From JACRLV01 sp045863555 (GTDB taxonomy: Bacteria; Planctomycetota; Phycisphaerae; UBA1845; Fen-1342), in NCBI GenBank assembly GCA_045863555.1, contig BTUU01000014.1, positions 62,001 through 126,000 of the forward strand: 64,000 nucleotides of DNA, read 5' to 3'. Made by a program: the position numbers and the translations under genes. Positions within the stretch are counted from its first letter, which is position 1. Each line of letters opens with the position of its first letter. Below are positions 16,596 to 26,295 of this stretch, in pieces. The notes beneath the pieces are model-generated. The model was given only the letters and a program-made list of their open reading frames with translations. It was not told where the DNA came from and searched no databases.

Positions 16596-19500
16596 ATGAA
16601 GCGGTATTCCAACCTGTTCTGGCCCGTCCTTGGCTCGCTCGCGATCGGCGTATCCGCCTGGGCGGACATTCCCGGCGATGCCGATCGCGATGGCGATCTC
16701 GATTTCGCGGATTTCGCTGCATTTGCAGACTGTCACGGCGGCCCGGCGATCCCCGGCAGCGCGGCCTGTCAGGAACTCTTCGACTACGACGCCGACACAG
16801 CCATCGACCTGCACGACTTGGCCGCGTTTCAGCAGTGCTTCAGCGGCGAGAACCAGGCGGCCGATCCGAACTGCGCGGCCCACGTCTTCCGAATCGTGGA
16901 CGGCTGCCTCCAGATCATCGGCACGGCCGCGGACACGACGCTCGCGCTGCGGCTGGCCCCCGGTGCTCCGAATTTCCTGCACGTCGACTTCGGAAACGAC
17001 GGCAATCCCGACTTCAGCTTCGACCGCAGCCAATTCGACTGCATCGTCATCAATGCCCGCGGCGGCGACGACGTCATGTTCATCGACGAATCGAACGGCG
17101 TCTTCACGACGACGGAAGCGACGACGATTCTCGGCGGAAGCGGAAATGACACGCTGCTCGGCGGCAGCGGAAGCGAAGTCTATATCGGCGGCCCGGGCAA
17201 CGACTCGATCTTCGCCGGCCCCGGCGCCGACCGCCTGATCTGGAACGACGGCGATGGCGCCGATCTCAACGAGGGCTCGGAGGGCATCGACACAGTCGAA
17301 GTCAACGGCGGTGGTGAAAGCGAGAATTTCACCGTGACCGCGAACGGCACGCGCGTGCGTTTTGACCGGCTGGCCCCGACGCCGTTTTTCCTCGATATCG
17401 GCGGCTGCGAGCACCTGCTCCTTCAGGCCGGCAGCGGAGACGACTCGCTCGCCTGCACAGGCAACCTCGCCGCACTGATCCAGATTACGGCCGACGGCGG
17501 CGACGGCAGCGACACGCTGCGGGGCAGCAACGGCGCGGATGTGCTGATCGGCGGCGACGGCGACGACTTCGTCGACGGCCAGCAGGGCAACGACGTTGCG
17601 ATGCTCGGCGCGGGCAACGACACGTTCCAGTGGGATCCCGGCGACGGCAGCGACACCGTCGAGGGACAGGACGGCGTCGACACCATCCTCTTCAACGGCT
17701 CCAACGGCTCGGAGATTTTCAGCTTTTCCGCGAACGGTTCGCGGCTGCGCTTCACGCGCGACCTGGGCAACATCCTCCTCGACGCCGATGACGTCGAGGG
17801 ATTTGATCTGAATGCGCTCGGCGGCATCGACACCGTCAACGCGGGCAATCTCGCGGGGACCGACGTGGCGCAGATCAACGTCGACCTGGGCGGCTTCGGC
17901 GGCACGGCCGATGCGGCGGCCGATACAGTCAACATCGTGAGCAGTGCGGCGGCCGAGACGTTCAATATCTCCGCGGACGGCGGGTTCGTCATCGTCGAAC
18001 TCGCCGCCGAAGTGCGCGTCAGAGGCTACGAACCGCTCGACCAGTTCGTCGTCAGCGGCGTCGGCGGCGACACCGTGAACGTGCACGGTTCGGCCGGGCC
18101 CGACACGATGACGGTGATCGCCAACGGCACGCAGGCGCGCGTCGACGCGACGGGTTATTCGCTCGGCATCGGGCTGAGCGGTGCGCTCTCGCTCACGGTC
18201 CGCGCGCTCGGCGGCGACGATACGATCGCCTGCACCGGAAATCTCGCCGGCCTGCTCATCCCGCTTACCCTCGACGGCGGCGCTGACGATGATGTCGTGC
18301 TCGGCAGCAACGGCGCGGACGTCCTGCTGGGCGGCGATGGAAACGACCTCGTCGACGGCCAGCAAGGCAACGACACGGCGTTTCTCGGCGCCGGCGACGA
18401 CGTCTTCCAGTGGGATCCGGGCGACGGGAGCGACTCGATCGAGGGGCAGGACGGCGACGACGCGATCGCCTTCAACGGATCCGCCGCGGCCGAGATCCTG
18501 GATTTCTCCGCAAACGGCCAGCGCCTCCGCTTCACGCGGAACATCGGCACGATCGTCATGGACGCGGCCGGGGTCGAGCAGTTTGATCTCCAGGCGCTCG
18601 GCGGCGCGGATATTGTGACAGTCAATGACCTGACGGGAACCGGTGTTGTCCAGGCGAGTATTTCGCTCGCCGGCACGCTGGGCGGGAGCACGGGGGACAC
18701 GCTCGCCGACAGCGTCATCGTCAATGGGACGAGCGCGCCTGATTCGATCGGCGTCGCAGGCGGGATCACAGGGACGGTGGTCACGGGCCTTTCAACGTTC
18801 GTCAGCATCTCCACGGCGGAAGCGACCCTCGATCGCCTGACGGTCAACGGCCTCGGCGGCGGCGACACGATTCACGCGACAGGGCTGCCGGGCGGCGTCA
18901 TCGGCCTGACGCTCAGCGGCGGGGCCGGCGACGATGAACTCGTCGGCAGCGGCGGCGGCGATCTTCTCTCGGGCGACGATGACGACGATATGCTGATCGG
19001 CGGCGACGGCGACGACACGCTCCAAGGCGGGCTGGGCAACGACCGGCTCGTGTGGAACCCCGGCGACGATACCGACCTCGTCGAGGGCGGCGACGGCGTC
19101 GATACGGTCGAAGTGAACGGCGGCAGCGGCGCGGAGGATTTCACCGTGACCGCAAACGGGACGCGCGTCCGCTTCGACCGGATCATCCCCACGCCGTTCT
19201 TCCTCGACATCGGCACGTGCGAAAACCTTGTTCTCAACGCCAACGGCGGGAACGACACGCTCGCCTGCACCGGCAACCTGGCCGCGCTGATTCAGATCAC
19301 CGCGGACGGCGGCGCCGGCGACGACCGTTTGCTCGGGAGCAACGGCGCGGATGTGCTCATCGGCGGCGATGACAACGACTTCGTGGACGGCAACCAGGGA
19401 AATGACACGATCTTCCTCGGCGCGGGCGACGACACCTTCCAGTGGGACCCCGGCGACGGCAGCGACAGCGTCGAGGGGCAGAATGGCCAGGATGCGATCG

Positions 19501-19949
19501 TCTTCAATGGGTCGAGCGCGGCCGAGACATACGACTTCTCCGCCAGCGGCCAGCGGCTCCGTTTCACGCGGAATATCGGCAGCGTCATCCTCGACGCCGA
19601 CGGCATCGAGCGGTTTGACCTGAACGCGCTGGGCGGGGCGGACCTCGCCACGGTGAATAGTCTCGCGGGCACGGCCGTTGCGCAGATCAACATCGACCTC
19701 GCGATTTTCGGCGGCGGCGGCGACGCTTCCGCGGACTCGATCACGGTCAACGGAACGGACGCCGCCGACACGATCGGCATCAACGCGAACGCCGGGGCGG
19801 TTGAAGTGTCGGGCCTGGCCGCGTTCGTGCGGATCACGCGTTCGGAGTCGACGCTCGACCGGCTGACGGTCAACGGACTTGGCGGCACTGACACGATAAC
19901 GCCGGGGCCGGGAGTGAGCAGCCTGATCATACTGACCGTTAACCAGTAG
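16596..19949 (+). CDS. giant exported RTX-like calcium-binding repeat protein
   Basis: A 1117-residue secreted protein. Residues 1-23 are a signal peptide ending in AWA; this ATG was chosen because GAGG lies 9 bases before it, rather than the in-frame ATG at 16575. Immediately after come two dockerin-like calcium loops (DADRDGDLDFADFAAF and DYDADTAIDLHDLAAF). The rest is a series of hemolysin-type repeats (GGSGNDTLLGGSG, LIGGDGDDFVDGQQGND and many others) alternating with beta-rich segments. It probably forms an extended beta-roll in extracellular calcium. No protease or lipase domain was seen, so an adhesin or surface-layer role is more likely than a toxin. It is convergent with the next gene and ends before a symmetrical terminator. 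Confidence 0.85.
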   Translation: MKRYSNLFWPVLGSLAIGVSAWADIPGDADRDGDLDFADFAAFADCHGGPAIPGSAACQELFDYDADTAIDLHDLAAFQQCFSGENQAADPNCAAHVFRIVDGCLQIIGTAADTTLALRLAPGAPNFLHVDFGNDGNPDFSFDRSQFDCIVINARGGDDVMFIDESNGVFTTTEATTILGGSGNDTLLGGSGSEVYIGGPGNDSIFAGPGADRLIWNDGDGADLNEGSEGIDTVEVNGGGESENFTVTANGTRVRFDRLAPTPFFLDIGGCEHLLLQAGSGDDSLACTGNLAALIQITADGGDGSDTLRGSNGADVLIGGDGDDFVDGQQGNDVAMLGAGNDTFQWDPGDGSDTVEGQDGVDTILFNGSNGSEIFSFSANGSRLRFTRDLGNILLDADDVEGFDLNALGGIDTVNAGNLAGTDVAQINVDLGGFGGTADAAADTVNIVSSAAAETFNISADGGFVIVELAAEVRVRGYEPLDQFVVSGVGGDTVNVHGSAGPDTMTVIANGTQARVDATGYSLGIGLSGALSLTVRALGGDDTIACTGNLAGLLIPLTLDGGADDDVVLGSNGADVLLGGDGNDLVDGQQGNDTAFLGAGDDVFQWDPGDGSDSIEGQDGDDAIAFNGSAAAEILDFSANGQRLRFTRNIGTIVMDAAGVEQFDLQALGGADIVTVNDLTGTGVVQASISLAGTLGGSTGDTLADSVIVNGTSAPDSIGVAGGITGTVVTGLSTFVSISTAEATLDRLTVNGLGGGDTIHATGLPGGVIGLTLSGGAGDDELVGSGGGDLLSGDDDDDMLIGGDGDDTLQGGLGNDRLVWNPGDDTDLVEGGDGVDTVEVNGGSGAEDFTVTANGTRVRFDRIIPTPFFLDIGTCENLVLNANGGNDTLACTGNLAALIQITADGGAGDDRLLGSNGADVLIGGDDNDFVDGNQGNDTIFLGAGDDTFQWDPGDGSDSVEGQNGQDAIVFNGSSAAETYDFSASGQRLRFTRNIGSVILDADGIERFDLNALGGADLATVNSLAGTAVAQINIDLAIFGGGGDASADSITVNGTDAADTIGINANAGAVEVSGLAAFVRITRSESTLDRLTVNGLGGTDTITPGPGVSSLIILTVNQ
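17280..19700 (+). repeat. long near-identical internal repeats in the RTX-like gene
   Basis: Block A (about 17280-17900) and block C (about 19080-19700) encode the same order of segments: VEVNGG, FTVTANGTRVRFDR, TPFFLDIG, LACTGNLAALIQITADGG, SNGADVLIGG, FQWDPGDGSD and LNALGG. A shorter block B (about 18280-18670) repeats the second half. The similarity is visible at DNA level, so the gene grew by duplication of units of 350-650 bp. Confidence 0.8.
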
Positions 19950-19989
19950 CCGGCACGGTGAGAGCGAATTGGGGGGCAGGGCGCTTGCG

Positions 19990-20036
19990 GCAATGAACGA
20001 GACTTTGGGCCGGGTCCGGGCGCCCAAAGCCATTGC
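19990..20036. terminator. bidirectional terminator between convergent genes
   Basis: A perfect 8-bp stem (20003-20010 with 20022-20029), extended by an outer 6-bp stem (19990-19995 with 20031-20036). It lies between the ends of the RTX-like gene and the minus-strand gene at 20074. Confidence 0.6.
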
Positions 20037-20073
20037 GTGCGCGGTGCGGGCTGATTGCACCCTCGCGCTCGCG

Positions 20074-21210
20074 CTACTCAACTGGCGTATTGAGGAGCGC
20101 ATTGACGTCGATTCCGGTGAACGGGTCGACTAATGAGTCTCCCGTTTCGAAGGACTCGATCCGTGCCGGGCTCGACGACGCGGCCGCCGCCCGGCACGCA
20201 TCGCGGATCGCTGTCAGCGAGTCGGCCATGTGATCCCCACTGGCTTTGTAGCGAAGCAAGTGGTCACAGAGTTTCTCTGCGATCGAAAATCTGCCCAATA
20301 TGTACAGCCGCCTGCACATCGGATAGCCGCGGGCCCGGGCGTGATAGGCTAGCCATTCCGGGTCGTCCGCCGGTGTCTCGCAGGCCCGCTCGACAGCGCG
20401 AACGGCAGCGTCGAGATCTCCGGCTTTGTCATACGCGTAGGCGGCCAGGAGCCACGCCGAGAACCCGCCGCGCGTCGACGCCCATTGCTGTAACCGTCGA
20501 TCGGCGTTCTCTGGATCGACCCGACGGTCAAGCAGAAATGTCAGCAGAACTTCGTGCCAGGCGGCGGGATTCGAATTCGCAGTTTCGCGAATCGCTGCTC
20601 GCACTTCGTCGATTTGAGCGTGCTTCAGGGCGAATCGGACACGTTGCACACTTGGAGAGTTCTCGCCATCGTTCGCAATGCCCGTTCCCGCCCTAACCCC
20701 GATGCGCCGCTCGAACTCAGTGAACGTCCGCTGAATGAACTCCGCTCGGGTCAGGACGTCGGTCGGGAGGATCGTCACCCGCGCGATTTCCTGGGATGGT
20801 GATTCTTCACGATAGAGAGACAGGATCCACACGGCTCCCGCCGTCGGGTCATCCTGCGGAGCGGGCTCGAGCGAGTAGCCGAAGTGGTAGAAGCCGCCGC
20901 CAAACTCGACACGGGCCCCGTCCGGGCTGACCTCAACCCAGGTGGGCTGGTACTTGAGCACAATCCGCGGCGTCCAGGCGGGTGCAAGCGGTGGTTCGTC
21001 CACAAACCAATCGGGGTGAATCCTGCTGGTCTCGCACAGGATCGCCAGTTCCTTCGCCACCAACGGAGCGACCGCCGACGAGCTCAATTCGGCTTCCTTG
21101 AGTCGAATCGCGCGGATTTCGCCGAAAATGCCGGGTGGATACAGCCACAGGGCTCCTGCAGCCGCCACGATGACGAGCGCGGTAAGCAGCAGAGAGGTCT
21201 TCAGGTTCAT
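20074..21210 (-). CDS. membrane-anchored hypothetical protein with helical-repeat C-terminus
   Basis: A 378-residue protein with an N-terminal signal anchor (residues 6-26) and a soluble domain facing outward. Residues 35-180 are mixed alpha/beta (WVEVSPDGARVEFGGGFY). From about 195 onward the sequence is Ala/Arg-rich and helical, of TPR-like spacing (AYAYDKAGDLDAAVRAVERA). I do not recognise the family. The ATG has GAGGTGA just upstream. The gene stands alone: convergent with the RTX-like gene, and 77 bases upstream of its start lies the end of the GNAT fusion gene on the same strand. Confidence 0.65.
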   Translation of the reverse strand: MNLKTSLLLTALVIVAAAGALWLYPPGIFGEIRAIRLKEAELSSSAVAPLVAKELAILCETSRIHPDWFVDEPPLAPAWTPRIVLKYQPTWVEVSPDGARVEFGGGFYHFGYSLEPAPQDDPTAGAVWILSLYREESPSQEIARVTILPTDVLTRAEFIQRTFTEFERRIGVRAGTGIANDGENSPSVQRVRFALKHAQIDEVRAAIRETANSNPAAWHEVLLTFLLDRRVDPENADRRLQQWASTRGGFSAWLLAAYAYDKAGDLDAAVRAVERACETPADDPEWLAYHARARGYPMCRRLYILGRFSIAEKLCDHLLRYKASGDHMADSLTAIRDACRAAAASSSPARIESFETGDSLVDPFTGIDVNALLNTPVE

Positions 21211-21287
21211 CTCGTCACCTCGTTGTTCCGGTCCCTCCCGATGAGGCTGCGCAACGGAAGAAACTCGCTGTCTGGCAGCGTTGCTGC

Positions 21288-22574
21288 TTATTTCAGAAAC
21301 AGCAGTCGGAAATCGCCGACCCGCTGGAAGCCGAGCGCGTCATAGGCCCGCCTGGCGGGCGTGTTCGTGTGCTCGGTGAAGAGAATCGCTCGCTCGACAC
21401 CCTGCTCGCGCGCCGCCAGCAGCGCCCCCGCCACAACTGCACGGGCATAGCGGCGGCCGCGCAGCTCCGGCACCGTCCAGACGCCGCCGATCTGCACCGC
21501 TTCGCGGATCGCGGCGTTGTAGAGCGCGCGGGCGACCGGCTTTCCGTCGGCGAAGAGCAGGAAGATGTGCCCATCCGCGACGAATCTGCGCTGGTAGCCC
21601 TCGGAGATCGCTCGCTGGGCTTCGAGGTCGGTCGCGCCGAGCGATTCGAAGGCGTAACGAATGTCCCAGTCGATTAGCAGTGGAAGGTCGTCCTCCCTCC
21701 CGCGCCGCACGGTCACCTGGCCGGCTGCGAGTGCACCCGGGACCTCCAACTGCCCGAGTTCGAGCTCGTACAGGCCTTCGATCGAGTCGAGTCGCACCGT
21801 GTCGGGCAGCGGACCGTCCTCCTCCTTGAGAGCGATCTGAAATGCGCGGGCCAATTCCTCCACCTGCGCCTGCGGACCGATGAACCCGCGCAGCGGCCGC
21901 TTGGAAGCGACGAGCGCCGCCCGCCCGAGCGTCGCCACGCGGTCGACCGGTGCGCAGGGAATCAGCATTCCGTTCCAGAAGTGCGCGACGACGCCGACAA
22001 CCTGTCCGTCGATGATCTCGGCCGCGTAGGCGCCGGTGAGCGGTTCACCTGTGTCGACGAGGCCGGCGCGGCGGCTGTTCGCGAGCAGAAACATGGCCTC
22101 GCAGAGGTGGCGTTGCAGGAATTCTTCAAGCCGGGCGGCGTCGCCGGCCCCGAGGGAGATAATCGAGGTTGGGGTCATGGACCCATCCGCCTCCCGCTCG
22201 ACTCCGCAGTTCCAGCAAAACGTAAACTGCCCATCGAGCACCTCGCCGCAGTGTCGACAGGTCCACGCGAGCGGCCGGGCGCGGGCGACGGGAAATGGAT
22301 GGCCGCATTCGGGACAGCGCGGCTCAGGCAGGCCGCGCAGGTCGTATCCGCAGATCAGGCACGTCGGGTGCGGCTTTTCGAGACCGCTGGCCGCGAGGAG
22401 CTTCGCGGCGGCGAGGTAGTCGCAGTCGTCGACGACAACCTGGACGCGTCCGATACCCGCGAGACCCATTACAGGCGTGTCGCCTTCCAGCGCGGCATCG
22501 ATGCCCGCCGCTGCCAGCAGTCCGCGGATCATCGCCCCATGTTCCGAATTCTCGGCTACGAATACGACCGGCAT
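21288..22574 (-). CDS. DUF2007 / double zinc ribbon / GNAT acetyltransferase fusion
   Basis: A 428-residue protein with three modules. Residues 1-70 (VVFVAENSEHGAMIRGLLAA) match the DUF2007 pattern, described as putative signal-transducing. Two zinc ribbons follow: CLICGYDL...CPECGHPF near 72-95, the planctomycete-type ribbon, and CRHCG...CWNCG near 105-125. Residues about 285-428 form a GNAT acetyltransferase domain, with VWTVPELRGRRYARAVVAGA as the acetyl-CoA loop and TNTPARRAYDALGFQRVGD as the C-terminal signature. It is soluble and cytoplasmic. The ribbons suggest protein or nucleic-acid recognition of the substrate. It is divergent from the ABC binding protein at 22632 with a 57-base gap. 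No clear ribosome site precedes this ATG, so the start is moderately sure. Confidence 0.8.
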   Translation of the reverse strand: MPVVFVAENSEHGAMIRGLLAAAGIDAALEGDTPVMGLAGIGRVQVVVDDCDYLAAAKLLAASGLEKPHPTCLICGYDLRGLPEPRCPECGHPFPVARARPLAWTCRHCGEVLDGQFTFCWNCGVEREADGSMTPTSIISLGAGDAARLEEFLQRHLCEAMFLLANSRRAGLVDTGEPLTGAYAAEIIDGQVVGVVAHFWNGMLIPCAPVDRVATLGRAALVASKRPLRGFIGPQAQVEELARAFQIALKEEDGPLPDTVRLDSIEGLYELELGQLEVPGALAAGQVTVRRGREDDLPLLIDWDIRYAFESLGATDLEAQRAISEGYQRRFVADGHIFLLFADGKPVARALYNAAIREAVQIGGVWTVPELRGRRYARAVVAGALLAAREQGVERAILFTEHTNTPARRAYDALGFQRVGDFRLLFLK

Positions 22575-22631
22575 GTCGCAAATGGTAACCGGCCTGTTGC
22601 CGCGCTCGCACGCCCGCGCTAGGCTGCTCCC

Positions 22632-24305
22632 GTGCTTCGGACGCTCCTCATCCTCGTCGGCCTGCCCATCGCGAGCATGCTCGCGTTCCTCGCCTTTCGC
22701 GCCGCCGAGCCGCGCGTCGACTTCGTGGTCCACTCGGACGAATTGCGAACGATCGACCCGCAGAAAGTCAGCTTTCTTGACGAGATCCAGGTCGCAAATG
22801 CGATCTTCGAGGGCCTCACTCGCCTCAACCCCGCCACCATGCTCCCCGAACCCGGCTGCGCGGAGCGCTGGACCATCTCCCCCGACGGCACACGGTACGA
22901 ATTCAAGCTCCGCGACGGCCTGCGCTGGACCAACGGCGACCCGCTCGTGGCCGAGGACTTCCGGGCCGCGTGGCTGCGGGCGCTCGATCCGGCGCTCGGT
23001 GCACAATACTCCCCATTCCTCTTTCTGGTCGCCGGCGGCGAGGCGTATTACCAGGCCCGTCGTAGCGGCAGCGCCGGCGACGCATCGAAAGTCGGCCTCC
23101 GCGCGCCGGACGATCACACGTTCGTCGTGACGCTCGCGGCGCCGTGCCCCTATTTTCTCGACCTCACATCGTTCCCGACGCTCGTCCCGCTCCACCGCCC
23201 CACCATCGAGCGCTTCGCCTACCGCGACGGCCGCGTGCTGGAGCGGTCCTTTGAATGGACACGACCGGAGAACATGGTCTCGAACGGGGCGTTCACGCTC
23301 GAGCGCTGGGACTTCAAGCGGCGGCTGGTGCTCAAGCGAAACCCGACCTACTGGGATCACTCGGCGATTCACGTCGAGCGCATCGAGATCGCGATCATGT
23401 CGCCGAAGGCGGCGCTGCTCGCCTACGAGACCGGCGGCGTCGATCTCGTCCGCGGCCTGGAACCGGACGATGCGCGCGTCATGCGGGCCGAGGCGGCGGC
23501 CGGGCGGCGGAGCGACTTTCACACCGGCCCGCGGCTCGCAACGTTTTTTCTGCGCGTGAACTGCACCAAGCCGCCGCTCGACGACGCCCGCGTGCGGCAG
23601 GCGCTCTCGCTGGCGATCGACCGGGCCGCGATCTGCGAAAGCGTGCTGGGCGTGGGCGAGACGCCCGCGTACTCGTTTGTGCCCCCGGCGATGTCAAAGC
23701 TGGTGGGGTACCAGCCTCCGGCGGGACTCGGTGCGGTCGAGGAGAATGGGACGATCGTCGCGGAGCCGCGGGACGAGCGAATCCGCCGGGCGCGGGCGCT
23801 GCTGGAGACCGCGGGCTACGATGCGACGCGGCCGCTGCGGCTCGCATACACCTCCGATCCGCCCCAGCAGCGGTTCATCCTCCAGGCGGTGGCCGCGATG
23901 TGGGAACGCGACCTCGGCATCCGCGTCGAACTTGAGGTGACGGAGCGAAAGGTGCTGAGCGAGCGAATCCGAGCGCTCGACTACGACATCGCCCGCAGTG
24001 ACTGGTTCGGCGACTATCTCGATCCGTCGACGTTTCTCGACCTGTTCGTCGCGGGCAGCAGCCAGAACCGGACGGGCTGGTCGCACGCGGAGTACACCGC
24101 GCTCATTCGTGCCACCGCGAGCGAGCCTGACGCCGCAGCGCGATTCGCGACGCTCCGCGAGGCGGAGACGATCCTGGTTCGCGACGAGCTGCCGATCATC
24201 CCAATCTACTTCCGCACGGGGAACTACCTCCTGCGGCCGAGGTTCGCCGGACTGAGCGATAACCTCCGGGACATTTTGCCGATTCATCGGGTTCTGCCAG
24301 AATAG
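22632..24305 (+). CDS. oligopeptide ABC transporter substrate-binding protein (family 5)
   Basis: A 557-residue solute-binding protein, full length for the DppA/OppA group. Residues 1-24 are an uncleaved-looking signal anchor. The family opening is present (TIDPQKVSFLDEIQVANAIF near residue 40, then FEGLTRLNP), as is the usual KLRDGLRWTNGDPLVAEDF near 95. The late DWFGDYLDPSTFLDLF and the C-terminal LPIIPIYFRTGNYL are also typical. It would bind peptides or related solutes at the cell surface. The start is GTG, with no strong ribosome site. No permease or ATPase genes are next to it, so it must use components encoded elsewhere. Confidence 0.9.
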   Translation: MLRTLLILVGLPIASMLAFLAFRAAEPRVDFVVHSDELRTIDPQKVSFLDEIQVANAIFEGLTRLNPATMLPEPGCAERWTISPDGTRYEFKLRDGLRWTNGDPLVAEDFRAAWLRALDPALGAQYSPFLFLVAGGEAYYQARRSGSAGDASKVGLRAPDDHTFVVTLAAPCPYFLDLTSFPTLVPLHRPTIERFAYRDGRVLERSFEWTRPENMVSNGAFTLERWDFKRRLVLKRNPTYWDHSAIHVERIEIAIMSPKAALLAYETGGVDLVRGLEPDDARVMRAEAAAGRRSDFHTGPRLATFFLRVNCTKPPLDDARVRQALSLAIDRAAICESVLGVGETPAYSFVPPAMSKLVGYQPPAGLGAVEENGTIVAEPRDERIRRARALLETAGYDATRPLRLAYTSDPPQQRFILQAVAAMWERDLGIRVELEVTERKVLSERIRALDYDIARSDWFGDYLDPSTFLDLFVAGSSQNRTGWSHAEYTALIRATASEPDAAARFATLREAETILVRDELPIIPIYFRTGNYLLRPRFAGLSDNLRDILPIHRVLPE

Positions 24306-24390
24306 GCGGCAAGCGCTGGGAAATATCTGCGGCCGGCCGGTGAATTCCGTCTCGGGCGCCGATCGATCGCCCCCGGCACGGAGTCCCCAC

Positions 24391-26295
24391 ATGCGAATCC
24401 GACCCGCCACCGCGCACGCCATCCTTTTTACGCTCATCGCCGCTGCATGTCCCGTCGCAGTCGGCCAAGCCCCGGCGAGCCGCTCGGCCGCGAGCTATTT
24501 GCCCCCTGACGCGGCCATCGCCGTCGGCCTGCGAAATGCCGACGATCACCTGCTGGCGATTCGCGACTGGCTCGACGAGAGCGACTATGAATCCTCGCCG
24601 CTCTTCAAGCGGCTGGAGGAAAACCCGCAGTTCACGCAGGCCCGCGTCGGGCTCGCCGGGCTCACGGCCATCGTCGGCGCGGATCCATGGACCGGCGCGG
24701 GGGCCGTGCTCGGGCGCGACGCTGCGGTCGCGGTTCGCACCGGTTCAGGGAATAAGCCGGAAATCCTCGCGGTGTTCGTCTCCGCCCAGCCCGAGCTGCT
24801 CGACGGGATCATCAAGGGTGTGCACGCGCTCGCCGGCCTGACGAAAAACGGGCAGCCCGATCCGAAACGCATGCAGGACGTCGACGGCGTGCAGGTCTTC
24901 GCGATCGCACCAGAACTGCTCGAATGCCGCGTCGACGACGCACTTCTGATCTCGAACAACCGTTCGATGCTCCGCGACGCGATCGCCCGGCGGAAAGCAG
25001 GCGGCGATTCGCTCGAAACGAGCGAACGCTTCCGCGGGGTAATGCAGGACGTGCCCAAAAACGCCTGCGTCTGGGCCGTCGGCAACCTGGCCGCGCTGCG
25101 AAAATCCGTACCGAACCTCGAGAACGTGGAGGGACCGCGCGGCAACCCCGCCGCAGGTTACCTGTTCGGCGCCTGGTGGCAGGCGCTGCTCTGTGCAGAC
25201 ACGGCCGTCGCGTACGGCGTCGTCGAATCGAGGCACGGGCTGACGCTGGAAGCCCGAATCACATCCCCCGAAGCGTTCGGGGAGACCTTCAAGGGCTTCA
25301 TGCCGAAAGACCAGGTCGCCCGCTGGTCCGCGACGGAGCTGCCCGGCTACCTGGGAGAAATCCGGATCGCCCGAGGCTGGGTCGACCTCTTCGCCGAGCG
25401 GGAATCGCTGCTCAGCACGGCCGCGTCGAGCCAGATCGCAAATTTCTGCACGACGATGTCAACGCTGCTGGGCGGCATCGATTTCCTCAACGACGTGCTT
25501 CCGAAACTGGACGGCCCGACGCGGCTCATCCTCACTCGGCAGGACTTCAGCACGCGCGATCTCATCCCGACGCCGAAACTCCCGGCCTTCGCCCTCGTGC
25601 TCCCGCTCAGCGCGGATGCGCCCGCGGATTTCGCCCGTCGGCTGCAATCGGGTGCACAGACGGCCTTTTCGCTGCTCAGCCTGAACTTCGCCCAGGAGGG
25701 CCACCCCAGCTTCATCCTCGACATGGACCGGTACCGCGACCAGCGCGAGCTGTTCACGGTCTTCTCCGCCCCGCCGGCAATCGGGGCGATGAAGATGGAC
25801 CCCGCCTCAGGCGAGCCGGCCGCTGCACAGACGGCCACCCAGGCGGCCTCGCAACCCGCGTCCGCGCCGGCGAGTGCGATGACGGACGAGGCCGCCCGCG
25901 CCGCATCGATCCGATACAACTTCCTCCCGGCCGCTGCGATCGTGAAGAATCAGTTCATCGTGACGACCTCGCGCGAACTGCTGCACGCGGTCATCGACCG
26001 CATCCTCGCGGCCGACGGCCAGGCCGGCACGCGGACGAACGCCGCCCAGGATCGGCTCCATATCGCGGCCGCGTCGCTCGTCGAGATTCTCCGGGACAAC
26101 CGAGGCGACCTGGTCGTGAATCGCATGCTGGAGGAAAACGAATCGAAAGCCGCGGCCGAGGCGTTCATCGACACACTCCTCGACGTACTGGCGATGTTCC
26201 AGGATGCGACGATCGAAAGCGAAGTGACGGAGAAGACGTGCCGCGCGACGTTGACGTTAAACATGGCGAAGAGCGAAAACCGAAACGCAAAATGA
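24391..26295 (+). CDS. exported hypothetical protein (DUF3352-like)
   Basis: A 634-residue exported protein. Residues 1-27 form a signal peptide (AILFTLIAAACPVAVGQA). The mature start ASYLPPDAAIAVGLRNADD and the later repeated structure resemble DUF3352-type proteins of unknown function. A Thr/Ala/Gln-rich low-complexity linker lies near residues 470-500 (AAQTATQAASQPASAPAS). The ATG at 24391 gives a clean signal peptide; an in-frame ATG at 24340 would bury it. It overlaps the DUF1800 gene by four bases (ATGA), so the three genes 24391-28839 form one operon. Its role is probably in the same extracellular process as the DUF1800/DUF1501 pair. Confidence 0.65.
   Translation: MRIRPATAHAILFTLIAAACPVAVGQAPASRSAASYLPPDAAIAVGLRNADDHLLAIRDWLDESDYESSPLFKRLEENPQFTQARVGLAGLTAIVGADPWTGAGAVLGRDAAVAVRTGSGNKPEILAVFVSAQPELLDGIIKGVHALAGLTKNGQPDPKRMQDVDGVQVFAIAPELLECRVDDALLISNNRSMLRDAIARRKAGGDSLETSERFRGVMQDVPKNACVWAVGNLAALRKSVPNLENVEGPRGNPAAGYLFGAWWQALLCADTAVAYGVVESRHGLTLEARITSPEAFGETFKGFMPKDQVARWSATELPGYLGEIRIARGWVDLFAERESLLSTAASSQIANFCTTMSTLLGGIDFLNDVLPKLDGPTRLILTRQDFSTRDLIPTPKLPAFALVLPLSADAPADFARRLQSGAQTAFSLLSLNFAQEGHPSFILDMDRYRDQRELFTVFSAPPAIGAMKMDPASGEPAAAQTATQAASQPASAPASAMTDEAARAASIRYNFLPAAAIVKNQFIVTTSRELLHAVIDRILAADGQAGTRTNAAQDRLHIAAASLVEILRDNRGDLVVNRMLEENESKAAAEAFIDTLLDVLAMFQDATIESEVTEKTCRATLTLNMAKSENRNAK

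Noticed and set aside
16596..19949. CRISPR-like regular repeats
   Set aside because: Repeats are coding, hundreds of bases long and in frame, with no 25-40-bp repeat/spacer pattern.
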